Below, piece after piece: positions 7,975 to 14,371 of a stretch of 17,055 nt of DNA. The position numbers and the translations under genes were made by a program. The DNA comes from DUVT01 sp041675865 (lineage in GTDB: Bacteria; Bacillota_I; Bacilli_A; ML615J-28; CAG-698): positions 1 to 17,055 of the forward strand of contig JBAYTA010000035.1 in the NCBI GenBank assembly GCA_041675865.1, read 5' to 3'. Under the pieces are notes generated by a model. The model searched no databases and had not been told where the DNA came from. It worked only from the letters and a program-made list of their open reading frames with translations. The first letter of the stretch is position 1, and each line of letters opens with the position of its first letter.

Positions 7975-8949
7975 TTAATCTATATCAGGAATATAAAAAC
8001 TTTTACGATCAAGTGCCATAATTTGATTAGTATATGTGCCTTTTTCTGTAGTTTCTACTTCTTTTTCTAATGCAGCTAATCTTGAATCTGCATAATCTAG
8101 TAAATATATTAGCATCGCTTCAGGTATTAATGGTTCTTTTGGTGAACCATATTCTAGTAAACCATGATGTGATAATAATATATGTTCAAGCGCTAATACT
8201 TCTTCACTATCTTGAACTTCAAGTGAAGTTGCAATTTGATGGATCATATTATAGCCAATCGGAATGTGCCCAAGCAAATTCCCTTTCTTAGTATATTCAG
8301 TACCCTTAGGTCCACTAAGTTCAACTATTTTTCCTAAGTCATGAATTATAATACCACCATAAACCAAACTTTTATTTAAGAAAGGATAAATCTTTAAATA
8401 TGCATCACTTGCTTGTAACATTGAATAAATGTGGTATGCAAGACCTGAATAATAATTATGATGCATTGTCATTGCAGCTGGATAATTAAAAAACTCTTCT
8501 GCATATAAGCTTATAATCCTTCTAATAACTTTATTGATTATTTGATTATCTATTCTATCTATATATGAATAAATTAATTTTTCAAGTTCAGAACTATCTA
8601 ACTTAGCCCTTTCATAAAACTCTTCAATATTAACTTCATCTTCTTCTGTAATTTTTCTATATTCAGTTACATTAAACTGCATCTTACCTTGATAGTCCTT
8701 CATAGTTCCTGATAGAAAATAAATTTCACCATTACTTAATAGTTCTTTATCTTCTTCTTTTAATTTCCAGAATTTCACATCTATTAATTCTGTTCCATCA
8801 AATCCTAACATACTACCATAATCATCATTTGCAGTTGTTTTTCTAAATTGAATATCTGTTAGTCTTAATATTAAACTAGCTTTGTCTTTTGGACTAAAGT
8901 CTTTAATCTTCGCTCTCATTATTTGTATTGTTTCCTTCTTTCTTCTCAT
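7975..8949 (-). CDS. yhaM: YhaM-like 3'-5' exoribonuclease (OB-fold plus HD domain)
   Basis: 324-residue cytoplasmic protein. An N-terminal OB-type nucleic-acid-binding region (about 20-105) is followed by an HD phosphohydrolase domain (about 155-300). Visible metal-site residues are His163/His164, His172, the HD pair His203-Asp204, His227, His261/His262 and Asp286. The motif IIIHDLGK and the segment GHIPIGY are typical of YhaM. YhaM family members are Mn-dependent 3'-5' exonucleases that trim RNA ends, and also act on DNA. The gene starts 47 nt inside the end of the upstream CCA-like gene, with AAGG 6 nt before the ATG. An internal ATG at 8919 would shorten the overlap to 17 nt. Overlap implies translational coupling, so both proteins probably act in RNA 3'-end metabolism (inference). 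Length matches the family. Confidence 0.87.
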   Translation of the reverse strand: MRRKKETIQIMRAKIKDFSPKDKASLILRLTDIQFRKTTANDDYGSMLGFDGTELIDVKFWKLKEEDKELLSNGEIYFLSGTMKDYQGKMQFNVTEYRKITEEDEVNIEEFYERAKLDSSELEKLIYSYIDRIDNQIINKVIRRIISLYAEEFFNYPAAMTMHHNYYSGLAYHIYSMLQASDAYLKIYPFLNKSLVYGGIIIHDLGKIVELSGPKGTEYTKKGNLLGHIPIGYNMIHQIATSLEVQDSEEVLALEHILLSHHGLLEYGSPKEPLIPEAMLIYLLDYADSRLAALEKEVETTEKGTYTNQIMALDRKSFYIPDID

Positions 8950-10519
8950 TTAATGCCTTATACTTAGGATCTGTACTCTTTATTAAACCTTTATAGACTT
9001 CTTTTAATTCTCTAGAAAACATTAGTTTTTCAGAACCTTTTTCTAAATAGTTTAAATCTCTTAAGATTTCTAAGTTTTGGCCAACAATTGAATTAACATC
9101 ACTATCTAATTTATTTTCTAGTGCTTGACGTTCTAATTCTTTAATTCTTTCATCTTTTTCTCGTAAACTCTTTTCAAACTCAGATACTTTTCTTTGAATT
9201 TGTTCAAAGGTTGAAATAGGCGTATCATCAACTTGAATAGGTTCTGTCATGCTTTTATTTTCATAAACTTCAGGCTCAGTATAGTCTCCATATACTTGGT
9301 CATCATACTCTTTATATGGTTTATAAACTTTTTCTTCTTCAATGTCATTAACATTTACATTATAAACATTTAGTGCTTTAATAATATATTGTTTTATATC
9401 TGTAAAATTGTTTTCTAATTCTTTATTCAAGACTTTAGTAACTACATCTTTATAAATAACATCAAAGTATTGTTGCGCTTTTGTTGATAATCTTGCATAA
9501 TCATTTTTAGTAAACTGTAAATCAGCAACCGATTTTATTGGTAGATTTTCATATTGTCTTCTAATTTTCTTTGCCTTTAATGATGATTTCTTAAGCATAT
9601 AGTTTACATAATTACTATCTAGACATACTTCAAGACCATAAGTTAATAGAAGATATGGATCATACTTACTTCTTGGGTTCTTAAGTGCAAGTTCCACGAC
9701 TCTTCTTAATCTTTCTGGATCATCACTTAAAGAATTCCAGGTTGTTGAAAACTGTTTATTTAAAACATAAGAACAAGCTAATATTGAATCATTGCTAATT
9801 CTTTTATAATTATTAGATAGATGTTTTAGCCCTTTTCTCAAGCCAACAATATATTTATAAACATTTAAATCAACTAAGTAAGCTATTGCTCTTTTAAAAT
9901 ATTTTCCGTTTAAAATTCTTCTTAACTCTTCTTCCATTTTATTTGGTTCTATATTCTTTAATAGTTTTGCTCTACTTTTAATTGCGCTACTTGTTTTTCT
10001 TTCAATTTTAAAGCCAAGTTCACTAACAAGTCTAATCGCAATTAACATTCTTAGGGGATCTTCATAAAAACGAACACGTGGTGAACCTATTGTTCTTACT
10101 CTTTTTCTTTTTATATCTTCATAACCCTTATATGCATCAGTTAATTTACCACCATAACTCATCGCAATCGCATTGATTGTGAAGTCACATGCAGCAAGCT
10201 CATCTTTTAAGTTCTTGGAATAATGTAAGCGAAGTGGTTTTCGATTATCTTTAAATTTTTCTTCCAATCTAAAAGTACTTATAATGAATGTATAACCCAT
10301 ATAAGTTAATTTAACTGCACCTTCTCTTTCATCTTCCACTAAAGCATTCGCAAATATCCCCTTAACCATATCAGGAGTAGCATTAGTTGTTATATCGATC
10401 TTACTAAAATTAGACCCTCTAATTAAAGAGTAGACTGCCTCACCAATCATATAAGCTTCACACCCATTATTGATTAATATTTTTAAGACCTCTTTACCTT
10501 TGTCAAGATATTGTTTCAT
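8903..10519 (-). CDS. CCA-adding enzyme / poly(A) polymerase homologue with degenerate catalytic site and C-terminal tail
   Basis: 538-residue class II nucleotidyltransferase homologue. The fold is clear: head domain with DITTNATP (42-49) and DFTINA (112-117), neck with RFYEDPLRML (150-159), and body and tail to about 425. In CCA enzymes the GGxVRD motif and a DxD pair bind the metals. Here these read GEAVYS (26-31) and Lys40-Ile-Asp42, so the first catalytic Asp and the Gly-Gly and Arg-Asp positions are lost. The nucleotide-reading EDxxR (Glu153, Asp154, Arg157) is kept. After the usual tail come about 110 extra residues, acidic at first, then a probable coiled coil (about 440-490). It may be an RNA-binding or regulatory pseudo-enzyme, or part of a split pair. 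The ATG at 10519 follows AAAGGGAG by 7 nt. A TTG at 10570 opens the frame but lies next to the -10 box and is rejected. It overlaps the YhaM-like gene. Confidence 0.78.
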   Translation of the reverse strand: MKQYLDKGKEVLKILINNGCEAYMIGEAVYSLIRGSNFSKIDITTNATPDMVKGIFANALVEDEREGAVKLTYMGYTFIISTFRLEEKFKDNRKPLRLHYSKNLKDELAACDFTINAIAMSYGGKLTDAYKGYEDIKRKRVRTIGSPRVRFYEDPLRMLIAIRLVSELGFKIERKTSSAIKSRAKLLKNIEPNKMEEELRRILNGKYFKRAIAYLVDLNVYKYIVGLRKGLKHLSNNYKRISNDSILACSYVLNKQFSTTWNSLSDDPERLRRVVELALKNPRSKYDPYLLLTYGLEVCLDSNYVNYMLKKSSLKAKKIRRQYENLPIKSVADLQFTKNDYARLSTKAQQYFDVIYKDVVTKVLNKELENNFTDIKQYIIKALNVYNVNVNDIEEEKVYKPYKEYDDQVYGDYTEPEVYENKSMTEPIQVDDTPISTFEQIQRKVSEFEKSLREKDERIKELERQALENKLDSDVNSIVGQNLEILRDLNYLEKGSEKLMFSRELKEVYKGLIKSTDPKYKALNEKKEGNNTNNESED

Positions 10520-10561
10520 AAACATACTCCCTTTCATGTGTAGTTTACTCTTAATAATTAA

Positions 10562-10590
10562 ATTATACAATAAATCAGCAAAAAATTCTA
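10562..10590 (-). promoter_or_regulatory. Promoter of the CCA-like/yhaM operon
   Basis: Minus-strand -10 TATAAT (10562-10567) and a weak -35 TAGAAT (10585-10590), 17-nt spacer. It lies divergently from the yigZ promoter and gives a leader of about 35 nt. Confidence 0.5.
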
Positions 10591-10653
10591 TACTTTTTAA
10601 TTTTTATTTATTGATTCTAACTAAATATCCTATTAATTTGTCATAAAAAAGGT

Positions 10654-10659
10654 TATAAT
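10654..10659 (+). promoter_or_regulatory. -10 box of the yigZ gene
   Basis: A perfect TATAAT lies 16 nt before the ATG at 10676; no good -35 box was found. The leader would be about 10 nt, just enough for the AGGTGAGG ribosome binding site. Confidence 0.45.
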
Positions 10660-10675
10660 AAGATAGGTGAGGATT

Positions 10676-11269
10676 ATGTATACTATTAAAAACAACGTTA
10701 TTGTTGAACAAACAATTAATAAAAGTAGATTCATTACAAATCTACTTCTTGTTGCAGATGAAGCTGATGCGAAAGCAAAACTTGATACTATTAGAGCAAA
10801 ATATCATGATGCAACTCATAATTGTTATGGTTATATAATAGGCAAAACAGCTAATATTGCGAAATTTTCTGATGATGGTGAGCCTAGTGGGACTGCTGGA
10901 GTTGTTATTTTTGATTGTTTAAAGAAAAATAACCTTACAAATGTGCTTGCAGTTGTAACAAGATACTATGGAGGAATCAAATTAGGGGCTGGAGGGCTGA
11001 TTAGAGCATATAGTTCCTCCACATCTTTAGCTATAGATGAAGCAATAATCACAGAAATCATCGAATATAAACATTTATCAATTACTTGTGATTATAGTCT
11101 CTTAGGTGTTATAGAAAAGTATATTACAGAATTTGACATAATAACAAAAGAATTTAAACAAAATGTCAATATAGTAATTAGCCTTCCAGAAGACGATATC
11201 TCTAATTTAATGGAAAAATTAATTGATATCTCAAAAAACCAAGTTATTTTAAATATTATTTCTAAATAA
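10676..11269 (+). CDS. yigZ: YigZ/YvyE (IMPACT) family protein
   Basis: 197-residue cytoplasmic protein of the UPF0029/IMPACT family. Family signatures are SRFI near the N-terminus, then HNCYGYIIG, FSDDGEPSGTAG and the long motif ending VTRYYGGIKLGAGGLIRAY. A C-terminal ferredoxin-like DUF1949 region follows (about 135-197). The bacterial proteins have no firmly established function; the eukaryotic relative IMPACT regulates Gcn2, and ribosome or nucleic-acid contacts have been proposed. The frame opens with GTG at 10667, but AGGTGAGG sits 3-6 nt before the ATG at 10676, which is chosen. It stands alone, divergent from the CCA-like operon and convergent with spoIIID. Length is slightly below the usual 205-215 residues. 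Confidence 0.9.
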   Translation: MYTIKNNVIVEQTINKSRFITNLLLVADEADAKAKLDTIRAKYHDATHNCYGYIIGKTANIAKFSDDGEPSGTAGVVIFDCLKKNNLTNVLAVVTRYYGGIKLGAGGLIRAYSSSTSLAIDEAIITEIIEYKHLSITCDYSLLGVIEKYITEFDIITKEFKQNVNIVISLPEDDISNLMEKLIDISKNQVILNIISK

Positions 11270-11403
11270 TTTAATTTTTAAAACCACAACAATATACCCT
11301 TTGTTTTAACGCGAAATTCACCTTATTTTCGCATTTGCAACTTCTCTTGAATAAATTCTAGGACAAGGAGATAAAAACAAACAAAGCGAAATTTAAAGAA
11401 ATA

Positions 11404-11440
11404 CGGCAATGAGTCTAAAATTACTCATTGCCGCTTTTAT
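11404..11440. terminator. Bidirectional terminator between yigZ and spoIIID
   Basis: A perfect 11-bp stem CGGCAATGAGT (11404-11414 with 11423-11433, 8-nt loop). On the plus strand it is followed by CTTTTATT and on the minus strand by TATTTCTTT. The last codons and stop of spoIIID lie in the stem and loop. The 134 bases between yigZ and this hairpin hold nothing recognisable except a GCGAAATT motif seen twice. Confidence 0.75.
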
Positions 11441-11687
11441 TAACCTTCAAAAACCGTCTTCTTGTAGCTTCTCCACCTCTTAGATGGCGGATGGATTTAT
11501 TATATTCAAGGAGCTTTTTTACTTCTACATAAAGATTCTCATTTATCTCTGGCAAGCGCTCTGTTAGGTCCTTATGTACTGTTGATTTAGAACAATCAAC
11601 TACTTTAGCTACTTCTCTTACTGTACTCCTGTCTCTTAAAAAAATATCTGCAGTTGTAAGTACCCTTTTTTTAATTTCGAAATCCAT
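11421..11687 (-). CDS. spoIIID: Sporulation transcriptional regulator SpoIIID
   Basis: 88-residue helix-turn-helix DNA-binding protein. The central block is almost identical to Bacillus SpoIIID: the recognition region SKSTVHKDLTERLPEIN (about 33-49) and the basic KSIRHLRGGEAT (about 64-75). SpoIIID is a mother-cell regulator that activates and represses many sigma-E genes during endospore formation. An in-frame GTG at 11705 was rejected: GGGGGT lies 6 nt before the ATG at 11687, which fits translation. Upstream is a promoter resembling the sigma-E consensus. In many Firmicutes spoIIID sits next to spoIIQ and mreB/mbl; here the spoIIQ-like gene is 1.7 kb upstream, separated by an inverted ABC-like pair. 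Identification is firm. Whether the organism still sporulates cannot be told from this window. Confidence 0.95.
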   Translation of the reverse strand: MDFEIKKRVLTTADIFLRDRSTVREVAKVVDCSKSTVHKDLTERLPEINENLYVEVKKLLEYNKSIRHLRGGEATRRRFLKVNKSGNE

Positions 11688-11708
11688 TTTAATACCCCCA
11701 CGCACTAA

Positions 11709-11737
11709 ATTATATGCGTCTGCTTTTAAGTTTATGA
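11709..11737 (-). promoter_or_regulatory. Sigma-E-like (or sigma-A) promoter of spoIIID
   Basis: The minus strand reads TCATAAA (11731-11737), a 14-nt spacer, then CATATAAT (11709-11716). The Bacillus sigma-E consensus is KMATATT-N14-CATACAHT; the match is 5 of 7 and 7 of 8. The -10 also contains TATAAT, but no sigma-A -35 is seen at 17 nt. Confidence 0.45.
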
Positions 11738-11784
11738 GAAAACAATAAATAAGTGCAAAAAAGATTAAACTTCAGGGTTATTAA

Positions 11785-11813
11785 TTGACTTTTTCTCCCA
11801 TTTAGTGTATATT
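11785..11813 (+). promoter_or_regulatory. Sigma-A promoter of the ABC-like operon
   Basis: -35 TTGACT (11785-11790), 17-nt spacer, -10 TATATT (11808-11813). It lies 34 nt before the ATG at 11848. No operator-like inverted repeat is evident. Confidence 0.7.
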
Positions 11814-11847
11814 TAAGTTAATAAAAATGACTGAAAGGGACTGTTTT

Positions 11848-12729
11848 ATGAGTGTTTTGGTTGCGGAAAATCTAAACTTAGTATATAAAAATTCTCCTTC
11901 CATTTTAAACTTTTCCTATAACTTCTTAGATAATAAGATTTATGCAATTGTAGGAAAAAGCGATTCTGGAAAAGATGTTTTACTTGATTTAATCTCTGCA
12001 CGCCTTGAACCTACTGAAGGTTGTGTTTATTTAGATGGAGAGAAACTACTAAATAACGCAAAAATGAGTAAAAGGTTATGCTATATTTCTAATAAAACTT
12101 CCTTCCCAGGACATTTGTCAGTTAAAAATATATGTAATATAATGAGTTCTTATTATCCAAAATGGGATAATGGTTATGCGTATGAGTTACTAGAATACTT
12201 TGGAATAACCCCTAAAAAGATATATTATAAACTAGATCCAAATCATAAAGAACTTCTCCATGGTATAATTGCTCTTGCTAGTAGAGCAAATATTACAATA
12301 TTTTATAACCCGCTAGATGATGTGGATGTTAAAGATAGATATGATTTTTATAATTTTATGTATGATCATCACATTAGATATCCAAGAACAATAATAATAT
12401 CAACAGATTATATCGATGAAATCGAAAGTATCGTAGAAAGAATATTAATCCTTGATAAAGGAAGATTAATAGAAAACTTCACAATTGAAGAAATAAAAAA
12501 TAATTTTAGATACTTAAGTGGAAAAACTGAAGTTCTAAAATCATTGATTGCAGGTGTAAAAATAATAGGGTTTGAAGAAAGAGATAATTATTTAACTGTT
12601 TGTATTGGCAAAAAACTTACAAAAGACGAAACAAGAAAATACCAAAAATACTTAATCAAAATAAGTGAAGTTCCAATTCAAAAAATATTTATTTACTTAA
12701 TAAATTTAAGAGAAAAGAAGGGTATATAA
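11848..12729 (+). CDS. Degenerate ABC-type nucleotide-binding protein (probable pseudo-ATPase)
   Basis: 293-residue protein with an ABC nucleotide-binding-domain layout, closest in style to YtrB-type subunits (YPKWDNGYAYELLEYFG at about 103-119 matches that group). Nearly every catalytic motif is changed. Walker A is GKSDSGKD (36-43), with the Ser/Thr after Lys42 replaced by Asp43. The LSGG signature reads LDPNH (129-133). Walker B has Tyr153-Asn154 instead of Asp-Glu. The H-loop histidine is Asp187. The fold-defining parts (LDGEKL, DEIE, ILILDKGRLIE) are kept and the frame is open, so it is not a decaying pseudogene. It may bind the partner membrane protein without hydrolysing ATP. The frame opens at an ATG at 11827, but AAAGGGA lies 7 nt before the ATG at 11848, which is chosen. 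The partner gene starts 1 nt after the stop. No GntR-type (YtrA) regulator is adjacent. Confidence 0.8.
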   Translation: MSVLVAENLNLVYKNSPSILNFSYNFLDNKIYAIVGKSDSGKDVLLDLISARLEPTEGCVYLDGEKLLNNAKMSKRLCYISNKTSFPGHLSVKNICNIMSSYYPKWDNGYAYELLEYFGITPKKIYYKLDPNHKELLHGIIALASRANITIFYNPLDDVDVKDRYDFYNFMYDHHIRYPRTIIISTDYIDEIESIVERILILDKGRLIENFTIEEIKNNFRYLSGKTEVLKSLIAGVKIIGFEERDNYLTVCIGKKLTKDETRKYQKYLIKISEVPIQKIFIYLINLREKKGI

Positions 12730-12730
12730 T

Positions 12731-13390
12731 ATGAATATAAACCATCCTCTTAAATACAAATACTTTACATATCGTAAACCCTATTTAATTTATATAGTCC
12801 TATTTTTTATATTCTTGATGGCTTCAATTTTATCCTTTAGAGATTTAAATGATTTTTATAAATATTTAAGTGCATCAATTATCTTAATTACATTTATCTT
12901 TACTGTTATTAATTCAGCTTATGAATTTACTGTGCTTGCTACTCATTATTTAAGTCTTAAAACAATTAAAATTGAATATTTAATCTCAAGTATAATTTAT
13001 AGTGTAATTAATGCAATTATTCAGATATCACTAATATTAATATCTTATTTGATTATTAAATCATTCAATCCGGATATTCAACAAGTATTTGCCCTAAATT
13101 CGTTTGCAGTATATTCATTTACTTTTGTGATTCATCTAGCAATATTTAGTGTTATTGGCTTAATGTCTCTATTTTTAAAAAAAGTAAAATATCTTCAAAT
13201 AGCACTCTATTTAGCAATTTTATTAATTGTTGCGTTAATATCCTTAGAAATTACAAATTCAATTATTGAATTTGTATATAATCTATATGCTGACAATGAA
13301 TTCTTACTTAGACTTAATCCAATAATCATTATAATAACTATTTTAATCTGGATAATAATTTATAAAAAAATTAAAATTGCAAAGAAATAA
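12731..13390 (+). CDS. Six-helix membrane protein, partner of the ABC-like protein
   Basis: 219-residue integral membrane protein with about six hydrophobic segments (near 18-36, 48-64, 87-108, 123-146, 152-172 and 193-212) and a Lys-rich C-terminus ending KKIKIAKK. Size and topology fit an ABC-2-type permease subunit, but no sequence motif pins down the family. It begins 1 nt after the ABC-like gene, with GAAGGG about 8 nt upstream of the ATG, so translation is coupled and the two products probably form a complex. Substrate and direction are unknown; because the partner lacks a normal ATPase site, active transport is uncertain. The operon ends in a terminator. Confidence 0.65.
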   Translation: MNINHPLKYKYFTYRKPYLIYIVLFFIFLMASILSFRDLNDFYKYLSASIILITFIFTVINSAYEFTVLATHYLSLKTIKIEYLISSIIYSVINAIIQISLILISYLIIKSFNPDIQQVFALNSFAVYSFTFVIHLAIFSVIGLMSLFLKKVKYLQIALYLAILLIVALISLEITNSIIEFVYNLYADNEFLLRLNPIIIIITILIWIIIYKKIKIAKK

Positions 13391-13393
13391 AAA

Positions 13394-13422
13394 AGTCTTT
13401 ATCATAACGATAAAGATTTTTT
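13394..13422. terminator. Bidirectional terminator between the ABC-like operon and spoIIQ-like gene
   Basis: Stem AGTCTTTATC with GATAAAGATT (13394-13403 with 13409-13418), 5-nt loop. The plus strand continues TTTTC. On the minus strand the stem is followed by CTTTTTTATTTC. It lies in the 33-nt gap between convergent genes. Confidence 0.8.
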
Positions 13423-13423
13423 C

Positions 13424-14089
13424 TTAATTAGTAATTGTATTTGTAGCTTTTTGATATACCGTAGTAGGATCAACATATTTATTATTAATAGATAATTTAA
13501 AATGAACATGGTTTCCTGCATCTATATCATACTCATTTTCGCCACTTGTTCCAATAACATCGCCTTGAGCAACAGTGTCATCAACTTCAACTTCAACATT
13601 TCCCAAACTTTGATATTCAGTTTTAATACCATTAGTATGTTCAATAGTAACAGTCTTTCCGTAAATTGGACTGTCTTGTACATCAACAACTTTACCACTT
13701 AAACTAGCACGCACCTCAAACTCTTCTTCATTTTCCGTCGCGTATGAGATACCTTTACTTAAATAGTATTGCGAACCATATGTTATTAAAGACATTTCTT
13801 GATCTTCAGTTGTTTGTTCAAGCGACCAATATTTACGAACTACTTGTACACTTAAGTCAGAACTGTATGGAGCTTTTATTACTTCATATACTATAACATC
13901 TTCATCGTCTTCGTCATCATTGTCGTTAGGATCTGTAATCGGATCCTTATCATTAGGATCTTTATCTGTATCATCACCAGGTCCAAGCAAACTTAATGAG
14001 ATGAAGAAAACTCCAAAAACTAGGATTAAGACTGTAATAAAAAGAATGCGTTGAGCTTTTTCTTTCGAGATATTGTTAAATATCTTCAC
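13424..14089 (-). CDS. spoIIQ: SpoIIQ-like M23 (LytM-fold) protein lacking zinc ligands
   Basis: 221-residue protein: short cytoplasmic start, one membrane segment (about 15-35), an acidic Asp/Pro/Asn linker (about 38-65), then a LytM/M23 domain (about 105-212). The second zinc motif HVH (194-196) is present, but the first, normally HxGxD, reads SKGIS (111-115), so two metal ligands are missing. Peptidase activity is therefore unlikely. Bacillus subtilis SpoIIQ is also a non-peptidase LytM protein, bridging forespore and mother-cell membranes with SpoIIIAH, so this looks like a structural SpoIIQ. The frame opens at TTG 14137, but GAGGTGA lies 5-6 nt before the GTG at 14089, which is used. It is downstream of a DUF1146 gene and upstream of spoIIID, matching the Firmicutes ywzB-spoIIQ-spoIIID order. 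The name rests on domain plus context. Confidence 0.75.
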   Translation of the reverse strand: MKIFNNISKEKAQRILFITVLILVFGVFFISLSLLGPGDDTDKDPNDKDPITDPNDNDDEDDEDVIVYEVIKAPYSSDLSVQVVRKYWSLEQTTEDQEMSLITYGSQYYLSKGISYATENEEEFEVRASLSGKVVDVQDSPIYGKTVTIEHTNGIKTEYQSLGNVEVEVDDTVAQGDVIGTSGENEYDIDAGNHVHFKLSINNKYVDPTTVYQKATNTITN

Positions 14090-14143
14090 AATTATCACCT
14101 CGATAGTATTATTTACTAGAGGCAATAATTTATACAAAAAAAA

Positions 14144-14371
14144 TTATTTTGTAATTACAGCTAATATTTTTTCTAAAGAATATGTAATTGAATAACTTAC
14201 AAGGAATGAAATAATGATTGTGATTAGTGTAACAATTAACCTTATTTGCCATGTGGAATTATATTTAAAAAACTTAGAAAAGTCAATCGCCATTAAAGCT
14301 CTATACACCATTGGAATCAATCCTAAAAACATAATAAAGAACCACATCGAAATTATATCTTGAGTTGTCAT
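14144..14371 (-). CDS. ywzB: DUF1146 (YwzB-like) small membrane protein
   Basis: 75-residue membrane protein with two hydrophobic segments (about 8-28 and 44-65) separated by a loop with DFSKFFKYN. This length, topology and loop match DUF1146/YwzB, a family of unknown function found in Firmicutes between the ATP synthase operon and murA/spoIID/spoIIQ. The ATG overlaps the TGA stop of the adenosyltransferase gene (ATGA). The spoIIQ-like gene starts 54 nt downstream, so the three genes probably form one transcript. Confidence 0.7.
   Translation of the reverse strand: MTTQDIISMWFFIMFLGLIPMVYRALMAIDFSKFFKYNSTWQIRLIVTLITIIISFLVSYSITYSLEKILAVITK

Noticed and set aside
8070..8291. Plus-strand 73-codon open frame
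   Set aside because: Antisense to the HD domain of the YhaM-like gene; no ribosome binding site and no conserved motif.
10520..10570. TTG-initiated N-terminal extension of the CCA-like protein
   Set aside because: The TTG immediately follows the -10 TATAAT box, so it would lie upstream of the transcript start, and a good ribosome binding site serves the ATG at 10519.
11270..11403. Repeated GCGAAATT motif between yigZ and spoIIID
   Set aside because: Only two short copies with no symmetry or spacing that suggests a binding array; likely chance.
11688..11705. GTG-initiated extension of SpoIIID
   Set aside because: The extra codons consist of the ribosome binding site itself; the ATG at 11687 matches the family N-terminus.
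13502..13702. Plus-strand 66-codon open frame
   Set aside because: Antisense to the LytM domain of the spoIIQ-like gene; no supporting signals.
14090..14137. TTG-initiated extension of the spoIIQ-like protein
   Set aside because: The extra residues contain the GAGGTGA site and would add a polar/hydrophobic leader absent from the family; GTG at 14089 has proper spacing.
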